A model generated the notes under the pieces. That model made no database searches. It saw only the letters and a list, made by a program, of their open reading frames with translations, and had not been told where the DNA came from. Source: GWA1-39-11 sp964640435 (lineage in GTDB: Bacteria; Patescibacteriota; Microgenomatia; Levybacterales; GWA1-39-11). From it: 30,005 nucleotides of DNA. A program made the position numbers and the translations under genes. The stretch is taken from NCBI GenBank assembly GCA_964640435.1, contig CAZXFJ010000007.1, positions 1 through 30,005 of the forward strand. Reading direction: 5' to 3'. Below are positions 1 through 7,061 of the stretch, one piece after another; the first letter of the stretch is position 1, and the number at the start of each line of letters is the position of its first letter.

Positions 1-2915
1 ACCCGGAGTTTAATTTCGCGCAGCAGGCTTCAAACGAGCTTTTTGGTGTGTTTAGAACAGATCAAGGACTTGGCGCTGTTGCAGCTCACGCTCATATATC
101 AGAAATTCCAAGACTAATACTGCTTTGGATTTTCTCATTTGTTCTTCCACTCTCTTTCCTTCGTTATGCGATTGTCTTCTTGTGCTTTATTTTAGGACCT
201 TTAGGAATATACTTTTTTGTAGAAAAAATTCTTCATAAAAATAGGCCTCATGAAAGTAATCTGTCACAAATTCTTCATGCTTCTCCAGCATTCATAGCAG
301 CACTTTTTTATGTCTTTAACCTTGAAACAGTACAACAATTCTATGTACCATTTGAAATGTTTATAGTCGAATATGCAGCCCTTGGTTGGATATTTTTAGT
401 AGCAACAAACTATATTGAAAAACCTAAGCTTCGAACACTTTCAATATTTGCATTAATCGTATTTTTTGCCTCCCCAATGGCTTATGCATCAGTTCTTTGG
501 TTTGCATTTTTTGCAGTATTTCTTCTATTTTTAGCAACATATTATTTGTTTGATAGAAACAGAAAAGTATTGCTTCCTATTATCTGCCTTGTACTCGTAA
601 CACTTATTGTAAATGCATATTGGCTACTTCCTAATTTTTATTTTTTAGCCACAACTGCAAAGAGCGTTAGTGCTGCGCAGACAAATAAAATATTCTCCGA
701 TGAAGCGTTTTTATACAACAAGCAGTACGGAAATATAGTTGATACTGCAATACTTAAGAACTTTCTATTCTCATGGAATGAACAACTGGATTTAAATAAT
801 TCTCACAAATTATTAGGCGCTTGGGAAATTCATTTACAAAATCCCTTAGTTCTTGCGATTGGATATCTAGCATTCGCGGGAAGTGTTGGTGGAATAATTG
901 TCTCAATTCTTAAGAAAAACAAAATTGGCATCGCTCTACTTCCAGTTTTCGCATTATCCCTTGTTATGGTTATGAATATGAATCCTCCCTTCGAATTTTT
1001 CTTTTCTTATGTAAGAGATAATAGCTCGTTATTTAAAGAAGGATTAAGATTTCCGTACACAAAATTTGGTCCACTTCTAATGTTTGCGATGAGTATTTTC
1101 TTTGGTATTTTTGCCGACCAAATAGTCCAATTTTTATTAGAAATTAAGAAAAAATCTCTAAAAAAAGTTGCACCAATTATTTTTGTTATTCTTTCTTCTC
1201 TTGCTTTTATCTGGTACGGATTTCCAATGTTCACTGGGTATCTTGTTGACCCCCGAATGCGTGTTTCAATTCCTTCTGAATATTTTGAATTGTATAAATA
1301 TATGGAAGACAAGCCAGACTATGCAAGAATTGCACCACTTCCAATGCAAAACATATGGGGTTGGCAATATAACAAATGGGGTTATCAAGGTGCAGGATTT
1401 CTGTGGTTCGGTTTAAAACAGCCAGTTCTTGCTCGTGATTTTGATCGTTGGAACCCTGATAACGAACAGTATTATCGCGAGATGAGTAACGCTCTCTACT
1501 CTCGCGACGTTGATCAAGTTGAAGCCTTGGCAAAAAAATACAGGATCTCATACTTTTTACTTGATAAAAGTATCTATTCTCCAGATGAGAAACCTAATGC
1601 CCTTTGGCACTATGAAACAAATGATCTATTTGAAAAGTCAAAGAAAATAGGCTTAGTAAAGAAATTTGGAGACCTCTCTTTATATAAGGTAAGCGACGCG
1701 CTTATTGGAACTGGCTATATCCAAGCACCTAAAGAAATAAACTTCGTTGGACCCGATATAACTGGTGGATTTGTTGATACAGCAGCGCAAGATGGTGACT
1801 ATGTCGTTTCAAGTAGTCCCGATCAAACATATTTTGGAAGAAACTTAGTTGATCGTTATGACCGAGTTGATCCTAAAAATATTCAAGTACTCGATGACAA
1901 GATCCTACTTCGTCTTGGAAAAAATCCACAATACTCTCTTACAGATCGCTGGATGTCAGATGAAATCCTACCCCAATTTATTCGTGACTATTATGACTTA
2001 AATATTGAAAAAGAAGGATTACCGTTTACTGTTGATCAAGATCAGTTTATATACTTCCCAATTATTAATACCCCAGTAAACGTTGCAGGATCTCTTTATC
2101 CATCTGAAGACTGTGGCGGAATTGACCAAACTTCAATTTCTGAAATTAAACGTGGAGACTCATCAGTAACTTTTAAGGCAAGAAAAGGATCCTCTTGTGG
2201 ATACATTGCATTCCCAACGGCTTCTCCTGACTTTGGAAATCTTCTAATAGTTGAAGCAAAAAATGAGCAAGGATTGCCAATTAGGCTTTGTATTAGTGAG
2301 AATATAACGAATAGATGTAGCCTTTATACTGTTCTTGATTCTGGAAATATGTGGCGCCAATACGTCTTTATGGTCCCACCTCTTCCATCAGGATCTCAAG
2401 GATATGCGGTTCATTTCAATACAATTGGAGTTGGAACAAGCACAAGTGTAAATAGTATTAAGAATACCCAGTTGATACAGATCCCATATTATAGAATTGA
2501 AAATCTATCATTTCTCAAAGACAATTTCACTACTCGTCCTAACGCAATAGCAACCATCTCATCAAAAGAAATAAATCCTACCCTTTACAAGGCAAAAGCA
2601 ACAATAAAGCCTGAGAGAGAAGGTCTTTTCGCTTTGTATAAAGCGTATGACAGTGGTTGGAAAGCATATACAGTAGGTTCTAATTCAAATTTATTTGAGA
2701 CATGGCTACCCTTCATCTTTGGTCAAGAAATAAAAAATCATGTAGAGGTTAATTCATGGGCAAATGGATGGCTTATCAGGCCTCAATTAAACTCAAGCCT
2801 TCAAATAATTGTAGTGTATATACCGCAATACCTTGAGTATGCTGGCTTTGGATTACTTGCTGGCTTTGTAGTCTTCCTACTCTATAAAAGCATTCATAAA
2901 AGATATCACAAGTAA
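1..2915 (+). CDS. Large membrane GT-C / YfhO-like protein, 5' end missing
   Basis: The reading frame is open from the first full codon (position 3) to TAA at 2913-2915, about 970 codons, so the gene starts upstream of the window. The GTG at 48 is only an internal in-frame codon. The first ~400 residues hold about ten hydrophobic segments separated by short loops, as in GT-C glycosyltransferases and YfhO-type membrane proteins. The rest is mostly soluble and probably extracytoplasmic, including a DUF-like stretch around YRISYFLLDKS, a beta-rich region with Cys pairs, and a YfhO-like segment containing YDSGWKAY. A final hydrophobic helix near the C-terminus is followed by a basic tail (KSIHKRYHK). 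Likely role: transfer of sugar from a lipid-linked donor onto surface glycan or protein. No catalytic residue could be assigned, so substrate and activity are unknown. A plain YfhO-like membrane protein without transferase activity is the alternative. Confidence 0.7.
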   Translation, partial: PEFNFAQQASNELFGVFRTDQGLGAVAAHAHISEIPRLILLWIFSFVLPLSFLRYAIVFLCFILGPLGIYFFVEKILHKNRPHESNLSQILHASPAFIAALFYVFNLETVQQFYVPFEMFIVEYAALGWIFLVATNYIEKPKLRTLSIFALIVFFASPMAYASVLWFAFFAVFLLFLATYYLFDRNRKVLLPIICLVLVTLIVNAYWLLPNFYFLATTAKSVSAAQTNKIFSDEAFLYNKQYGNIVDTAILKNFLFSWNEQLDLNNSHKLLGAWEIHLQNPLVLAIGYLAFAGSVGGIIVSILKKNKIGIALLPVFALSLVMVMNMNPPFEFFFSYVRDNSSLFKEGLRFPYTKFGPLLMFAMSIFFGIFADQIVQFLLEIKKKSLKKVAPIIFVILSSLAFIWYGFPMFTGYLVDPRMRVSIPSEYFELYKYMEDKPDYARIAPLPMQNIWGWQYNKWGYQGAGFLWFGLKQPVLARDFDRWNPDNEQYYREMSNALYSRDVDQVEALAKKYRISYFLLDKSIYSPDEKPNALWHYETNDLFEKSKKIGLVKKFGDLSLYKVSDALIGTGYIQAPKEINFVGPDITGGFVDTAAQDGDYVVSSSPDQTYFGRNLVDRYDRVDPKNIQVLDDKILLRLGKNPQYSLTDRWMSDEILPQFIRDYYDLNIEKEGLPFTVDQDQFIYFPIINTPVNVAGSLYPSEDCGGIDQTSISEIKRGDSSVTFKARKGSSCGYIAFPTASPDFGNLLIVEAKNEQGLPIRLCISENITNRCSLYTVLDSGNMWRQYVFMVPPLPSGSQGYAVHFNTIGVGTSTSVNSIKNTQLIQIPYYRIENLSFLKDNFTTRPNAIATISSKEINPTLYKAKATIKPEREGLFALYKAYDSGWKAYTVGSNSNLFETWLPFIFGQEIKNHVEVNSWANGWLIRPQLNSSLQIIVVYIPQYLEYAGFGLLAGFVVFLLYKSIHKRYHK

Positions 2916-3095
2916 CTCCTGTCAAGTCCCAAAAGTTTTTTTCCAAAAGTTATCCACATATTTTTTGTAAATTTTAATTACATTGTTAAATCAATCCAAA
3001 CTACTACTCTTTTTACTCTGGGTCTAGTGTTTTTTTGGCCTCATTTTGCTATAGGTTGCGGGGTTTGACGAAGTGTGATATACTACGGAAGATGT
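2916..3095. other. AT-rich intergenic with a perfect DnaA-box 9-mer
   Basis: After the stop at 2915 the sequence holds a direct repeat CCAAAAGTT (2929-2937 and 2943-2951). The second copy runs into TTATCCACA at 2950-2958, which is the exact DnaA-box consensus. Poly-T tracts follow near 2959 and 3031. No GC-rich terminator hairpin is obvious for the upstream gene. Confidence 0.5.
3076..3084 (+). promoter_or_regulatory. Extended -10 promoter for the 47-codon ORF
   Basis: TGA followed by TATACT (3079-3084) is an extended -10. The predicted start point (~3091) is about 5 nt before ATG 3096, so the message would be nearly leaderless. Confidence 0.5.
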
Positions 3096-3239
3096 ATGAA
3101 ATTTCTACAATTTGGAAAGAAAAAGAAGAAAGAAATTGTTTTAGACTTTTATCAAAATTCGATAAATAGGATCGGTAAAGCGCAAATCAAAAAGATTGTA
3201 GAAAGAGGACTTAGTATGCCTGTCGTAAGTGTTCTTTAA
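3096..3239 (+). CDS. Small basic hypothetical protein (47 aa)
   Basis: ATG at 3096 opens a 47-codon frame ending with TAA at 3237-3239. The product is very basic at its N-terminus (GKKKKKE, residues 7-13), then has an amphipathic segment (VLDFYQNSINRIGKAQIKK) and a hydrophobic end (MPVVSVL). It has no signal peptide or transmembrane helix. Evidence that it is real is the extended -10 at 3076-3084 in the spacing used by most other genes here. A second ATG at 3092 in another frame reads only 25 codons. I do not recognise a family. It stands alone in a gene-poor region between a membrane protein and a convergent metallopeptidase. It could instead be non-coding sequence upstream of the structured region. 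Confidence 0.45.
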   Translation: MKFLQFGKKKKKEIVLDFYQNSINRIGKAQIKKIVERGLSMPVVSVL

Positions 3240-3377
3240 AAGGTAAGTTTTGAGTTTTAGGCTTTAATCACGGGAATAAATGCCCATGAAAAAAGAGCAT
3301 CACTTTCGCTACTGTAAAATAAAACCTTAAGTACGAAAAGCAATGCTCTTTTAAAAAGTAAGCTTTAGTCTTTAGGC
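3235..3377. repeat. Imperfect 28-bp direct repeat pair
   Basis: The segments 3235-3262 and 3350-3377 match at about 22 of 28 positions. Both begin TTTAAAA, share GTAAG and end TTTAGGC. They flank the core of the candidate minus-strand RNA. Confidence 0.35.
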
Positions 3378-3397
3378 AGGAAAAGACTATGCTATTG
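3289..3397 (-). ncRNA. Candidate small structured RNA, minus strand (~108 nt)
   Basis: Read on the minus strand, a good promoter (TTGACA-N17-TAATCT with TGN) predicts transcription from about 3396. The RNA would first form a perfect 8-bp hairpin: TAGTCTTT, 8-nt loop, AAAGACTA (plus-strand 3366-3389). A long-range 10-bp stem follows: AAAAGAGCAT (plus 3343-3352) with ATGCTCTTTT (plus 3291-3300). The stem runs into a U-run, as in an intrinsic terminator. Inside it, further pairings CUUU/AAAG, CGU/GCG and ACU/AGU continue the arm. It encodes no ORF of note, and it lacks the hallmark sequences of tmRNA, RNase P RNA or SRP RNA. Function is unknown. Confidence 0.45.
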
Positions 3398-3402
3398 CAG
3401 TA

Positions 3403-3431
3403 AGATTAACAGTGTTTAATTTTATTGTCAA
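3403..3431 (-). promoter_or_regulatory. Promoter for the candidate small RNA
   Basis: On the minus strand, a consensus TTGACA (plus 3426-3431) is separated by 17 nt from TAATCT (plus 3403-3408), with an extended TGT immediately before it. The nearest downstream structure is the hairpin set ending in a U-run at 3289. Confidence 0.5.
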
Positions 3432-3530
3432 GAAAATTTAACGAAGCAAAAAGTGTTGGTTTAGATTTTTAATACAACATTTTTCACAAAACCATACTAG
3501 CTTTGAATTGCTAAATTGATTGCTGTTTTG

Positions 3531-3571
3531 AATGGAGGTAGGAGAGTTGGGCAGGCTTTCTTACTTCCATT
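3531..3571. other. 16-bp imperfect hairpin in the gene-poor region
   Basis: AATGGAGGTA (3531-3540) pairs with TACTTCCATT (3562-3571) using one G-U. The stem continues through G-T and GAGAG (3542-3546) with CTTTC (3556-3560), leaving a 9-nt loop. No U-tract follows on either strand, so it is not a simple terminator. It may be part of a second structured RNA or a protein-binding dyad. The rest of 3398-3690 holds a CGTCTT/AAGACG pair (3626-3631, 3652-3657) and an exact 13-nt repeat ATTTTTCACAAAA (3479 and 3671), but no gene I can support. Confidence 0.4.
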
Positions 3572-3690
3572 TAAGATACCAATCGCCTCTACAATAGAAA
3601 ATTAGAAAACCCACTACTCCTAGTCCGTCTTTTCATAGGGAAAATTAAATTAAGACGATTTACGACGCAAATTTTTCACAAAAAAAGTAC

Positions 3691-4653
3691 TTACAAATCT
3701 TTTATTACCTTATCGAATTCTTCTTTATTTCTTGCAACTCCAATTGCTCTAAATGCTCCTACTCCAAAAGTTTCATCTATTATTTTTCCTAATGTATAAA
3801 TTCTTCCCGTCATCATACCTTTAAAAAACATATTTAAAACCTGCTTTTCGGTTTTGAATTTTTCAGGATTATAATAAAATAATTTTTTTACTAAAAGGTT
3901 AAAAGATTTTCTTTCGGAATCATATCCAAACCCACCATATCCTATATCAAATTTTCCGTCTTCTCGCTTATATAAACCTGGAATCAATAAAACATCATCG
4001 TCCTTTTCTGCATATGGAACTCCATCGTACTGATAATGACCTGCCATTTTTTTTCTTTCTCTTTCAATATCTTCAAGTTCTTGTTTAAAAAGCGGATTAT
4101 TTTTATATCTCAAAACAAACTCCCTTGCTAACTCTTCTGTAGCTGCTTCATTTAGTATTCCAAGGAATGTAAAAGGTCCTTTTCTACTTGTACTAGTCAA
4201 TCCAACTCTATAATCAATAACTTGATTAATTTGAGGAATGTACTGTTGAGCATTGTAGGATTTAAAATGTATCATCTCATGGAATATTATATTTGCTGTT
4301 CCAATATTGGTAATTTGTCTTCTTGCAACAATTGCTTGCTGCTTCGGATAATACCTTGCAGCCGATTCTACATCAGCATCCTCATCTACGAGATGGATGT
4401 TTTCATTAGGAATATTTAACTCAGGCAACTCCATTCCCCTTAGAAGATCATTTGTGTATACGTTTGCTAGATTAATAATTTCAAGCTCAGCAGCTGTCTT
4501 TACTACTTCAGAAACTCCTGGGTAAACCTCTTTCAGTAAATCCTGTTGATTTAAAAACCGTGACTCAAAATACCCCTTAATAGATGACTTTGCGTCAGAA
4601 TCCAATCCAGTACCTACAACTCTTTTAACTGAAGTTTTTTCAAGGTCTTGCAT
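3691..4653 (-). CDS. Cytosolic HExxH zinc metallopeptidase-like protein
   Basis: This 320-residue protein carries FHEMIHF (HEMIH, residues 125-129) inside a hydrophobic helix. About 40 residues later it has NEAATEE (E169, E173, E174), which fits the third zinc ligand of a gluzincin-type metallopeptidase. There is no signal peptide and no transmembrane segment, so it should act in the cytoplasm. The C-terminal half is alpha/beta with YGGFGYDSERK and an MFFKGMMTGR helix. I cannot name a characterised family. The start ATG is chosen because the extended -10 (TGATATTCT on the minus strand, plus 4660-4668) ends only 6 nt before it. It follows pyruvate kinase by 32 nt on the same strand but seems to have its own promoter. 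The substrate is unknown, and a catalytically inactive zinc-fold protein remains possible. Confidence 0.65.
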   Translation of the reverse strand: MQDLEKTSVKRVVGTGLDSDAKSSIKGYFESRFLNQQDLLKEVYPGVSEVVKTAAELEIINLANVYTNDLLRGMELPELNIPNENIHLVDEDADVESAARYYPKQQAIVARRQITNIGTANIIFHEMIHFKSYNAQQYIPQINQVIDYRVGLTSTSRKGPFTFLGILNEAATEELAREFVLRYKNNPLFKQELEDIERERKKMAGHYQYDGVPYAEKDDDVLLIPGLYKREDGKFDIGYGGFGYDSERKSFNLLVKKLFYYNPEKFKTEKQVLNMFFKGMMTGRIYTLGKIIDETFGVGAFRAIGVARNKEEFDKVIKDL

Positions 4654-4659
4654 ACTTAA

Positions 4660-4668
4660 AGAATATCA
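4660..4668 (-). promoter_or_regulatory. Extended -10 for the metallopeptidase gene
   Basis: TGA-TATTCT on the minus strand ends 6 nt before the ATG at 4653, so the transcript should start at or next to the start codon. Confidence 0.5.
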
Positions 4669-4685
4669 CGGATAAATTTCTAAAA

Positions 4686-6128
4686 TTAGTCGAGGTTTTT
4701 AGGGTAAACAATTTTTATAGTTGAAACTCCACCCTCTACTCCCCAGTTGTCACCGTAGAGAAGAATGTAGCGCTTATCTGGATCAACGTGTGCTTTTTCA
4801 ACTAAGAATTTGAAAGCCTTTTTCATATCTTCAACGCGAACAGCTGTGTCATCCTTTACTCCACCAGGCTGAACGAAAGGAGTAACTCCAAAGCTCATGG
4901 TTAAACCATCACGAACTTTTTTGTCAGGTGTGAATACAAAGATTGGAGCCTTTGGTCTGTAACGGCTTAGCTTTCTTCCTGTACGACCTGTTTCTGAGAA
5001 TACGATAAAACCACCAATTGGTTGTTCATCACGCTCAAATGAAAGGTAAAGGTTGTATGCTGTGTCACAAAGCATTTCTTCAGGGTCAAGAATATAGAAG
5101 TCAAAAACATCCCGTGTATCTTTTAGGATGTTTTGTTTTTCTGAGAAGTGAACGGTTTTAGCCATTGTGTGAACTGCATCTCCTGGGAATTTACCCATAG
5201 CTGATTCTTCTGAAAGCATTGTTGCGTCTGTAAAATCATATGCAGCATTTGCTACGTCTGAAACTTCAGCACGTGTTGGATATGGCTTATCAAACATTGA
5301 GATAAGCATTTGAGTTGCAGTGATGACTGGAATTCCACGCTCTAAACACTTTTTGATCATGAGTTTTTGGTAGAAAGGAACCTGCTCCATTGGAATTTCA
5401 ATTCCAAGATCACCTCTTGCGACCATAAGACCTTCACATGAAGCAACTATTTCATCCAAGTTATCTAGAGCAAGTTGAGTTTCAATCTTTGGAATAACAC
5501 GAGCTGCGAGCTTGTGTTTTTTCATAATAGCTTTAAGATCGAGAATATCTTGTGCTGAACGAACAAATGAGAGAGCTAGAAAATCTACTTCAATTCCTGC
5601 AGCCATCTTAATTGCTTCTTCATCTTTTTCTGTGAGCGTTGGCATTGGATAATTTGATCCTGGAAGGTTAAATGTTTTCTTTGTTTTTAAAATTTGGTCA
5701 AGTTCTGCTTGAAGAACTGCTCCACCCTTAAGCACTTCGGCTACTTTAAAGCGAGCTCTTCCATCTTCAACTACAACTTCTTGACCCTTCTGAAGATATT
5801 TAATTACTGATGGATGTGAAATTGTGAAGTTTGGATACTTGTCACCCTCTCCAACAATAACCTTGTCACCTTTTTTCATTTGAATCTCATCACCTGGAAC
5901 AACAGTTCTTATTTCTGGTCCTTGAAGATCAAGAAGAGTTCCAATTGCCATTCCTTTTTTCTCAGCAATCTTTTTAACAAGAATTACTTTCTCTCTGTGC
6001 CAAGGAAGTTCGTTATGCTTGATGTTAAAACGGAATACGTTAACTCCAAGATCCATGAGTTTTTCAATCATCTCGGCTGATTCACTTGACGGACCCACAG
6101 TAGCTAAAATTTTAGTTAATTTTTTCAT
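4686..6128 (-). CDS. pyk: Pyruvate kinase, atypical cation site
   Basis: Catalyses PEP + ADP to pyruvate + ATP, the last step of glycolysis, in the cytosol. The 480-residue protein has the usual order: N-terminal TIM barrel (TKILATVGPSS at 5-15; PEIRT 71-75), the PK signature with catalytic Lys (IPKIET), then MVARGDLGIEIP, TATQML, PTRAEVSDVANA and DATMLSEES, and a C-terminal alpha/beta domain from ~350. Departures from canonical PK are clear: the RxNFSH motif reads R33-F-N-I-K37-H, DTKGPE reads D67-L-Q-G-P-E, and SGET reads SEES. Two of the four protein ligands of the monovalent cation in muscle PK (Ser76, Thr113) are thus Lys and Leu. The start ATG sits 7 nt after a TACAAT -10. The family is clear. 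Regulation is unknown. Confidence 0.93.
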   Translation of the reverse strand: MKKLTKILATVGPSSESAEMIEKLMDLGVNVFRFNIKHNELPWHREKVILVKKIAEKKGMAIGTLLDLQGPEIRTVVPGDEIQMKKGDKVIVGEGDKYPNFTISHPSVIKYLQKGQEVVVEDGRARFKVAEVLKGGAVLQAELDQILKTKKTFNLPGSNYPMPTLTEKDEEAIKMAAGIEVDFLALSFVRSAQDILDLKAIMKKHKLAARVIPKIETQLALDNLDEIVASCEGLMVARGDLGIEIPMEQVPFYQKLMIKKCLERGIPVITATQMLISMFDKPYPTRAEVSDVANAAYDFTDATMLSEESAMGKFPGDAVHTMAKTVHFSEKQNILKDTRDVFDFYILDPEEMLCDTAYNLYLSFERDEQPIGGFIVFSETGRTGRKLSRYRPKAPIFVFTPDKKVRDGLTMSFGVTPFVQPGGVKDDTAVRVEDMKKAFKFLVEKAHVDPDKRYILLYGDNWGVEGGVSTIKIVYPKNLD

Positions 6129-6135
6129 TAGTTAA

Positions 6136-6141
6136 ATTGTA
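6136..6141 (-). promoter_or_regulatory. -10 element of pyk
   Basis: TACAAT on the minus strand ends 7 nt before ATG 6128, predicting a leaderless message. The remaining spacer to 6238 contains a GC-rich patch (around 6170-6190) but no convincing terminator for the PIN-TRAM gene. Confidence 0.4.
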
Positions 6142-6238
6142 ATTCAGAGGGCTTTGTCCCGAAGGTACTAACTCGGAGGCTCGCTCGAACTTAATTAAGT
6201 ATATTTTATAAAATCTTAGAGCAAAATTCAATAAGCTT

Positions 6239-7060
6239 TTAATTAAGCTCTGATTTGATTTTAGAAAAGAGAATTTTTCCTGCGTCGGTTTGGATAATTC
6301 TTGAAACAGTTACGTTAACAGTTTTACCAACAAGTGTTCTCCCTTGCTCAACAACAAGCATTGTTCCATCAGGCAAATACCCTACTCCTTGACCAATTCC
6401 CTTTCCTTCCTGAACAATCTTTACAAAAAATTCTTCACCAGGAAGCGCTGTTGTTTTGAGAATATTTGTCATCTCATAAAGGTCTACTGAAATAACATTT
6501 GAAAGCTTTGCCTTTTTAGAAAGGTTATAGTCACAGGTAATAATTCTTCCTTTATATTTTTTGGCCATATCAATAATGATTTCATCAACTGGCTTCACAA
6601 ACTCATCGGCAAGAATCGTAACCTTAATTCCTTTAACCCTCTTGAACTTATCCAAAGCATCCATCGCGCGTCGTCCTCGATCTTTTTTAACTGAATCCTT
6701 GGAGTCTGCAATGTTTTTAAGCTCAGATAAAACTCCCTCAAGAACAATAAAGTTGCCGTAAAGCGCTCCTATTTTTGCCAAATCAAAGACTCGCATATCA
6801 ATAATTGCTGATGTATCAAGAAACACTGGGTTCTCTAATTTTTTGCTCGACTTTTTAGATTTGGCCCGTCTCATCGGGATTCTATTACCTACCGCTTTTG
6901 CCACTTCATCAGCAATTTGTTTGATTGCTCTTGGAGGTAACATAAGACCTTCAAGCACATCTGAAGAAACACCTTTCACGCGCTCCACTCTACTTGTTTT
7001 AGCTTCAACTTTTGGTTGTGTAACTTTTTTAATTGTTTTTTTTGCTTTAATAGTTGCCAT
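6239..7060 (-). CDS. PIN-TRAM domain protein (YacL/PilT-like, no membrane part)
   Basis: The 273-residue protein begins with a basic, low-complexity ~75-residue tail. A PIN-like nuclease domain follows (about 77-195) with acidic residues in the expected places: FLDTSAIID (D82, D88), E109/E113, RGRRAMD (D134) and TCDYN (D177). A C-terminal TRAM domain (about 207-270) contains GQGVGYLPDGTMLVVEQG. PIN domains coordinate Mg2+ and cleave RNA, and TRAM binds RNA. The arrangement matches the soluble half of YacL, but YacL's four N-terminal membrane helices are absent. ATG 7060 lies one nucleotide after the radA stop (7062-7064), so translation is probably coupled in a radA-PIN operon. A role as an RNA or DNA nuclease is inferred from the family. 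The acidic set looks intact. Confidence 0.85.
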   Translation of the reverse strand: MATIKAKKTIKKVTQPKVEAKTSRVERVKGVSSDVLEGLMLPPRAIKQIADEVAKAVGNRIPMRRAKSKKSSKKLENPVFLDTSAIIDMRVFDLAKIGALYGNFIVLEGVLSELKNIADSKDSVKKDRGRRAMDALDKFKRVKGIKVTILADEFVKPVDEIIIDMAKKYKGRIITCDYNLSKKAKLSNVISVDLYEMTNILKTTALPGEEFFVKIVQEGKGIGQGVGYLPDGTMLVVEQGRTLVGKTVNVTVSRIIQTDAGKILFSKIKSELN

Positions 7061-7061
7061 A

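Noticed and set aside
3240..3690. tmRNA, RNase P RNA or SRP RNA in the gene-poor region
   Set aside because: None of the conserved core sequences of those RNAs is present on either strand.
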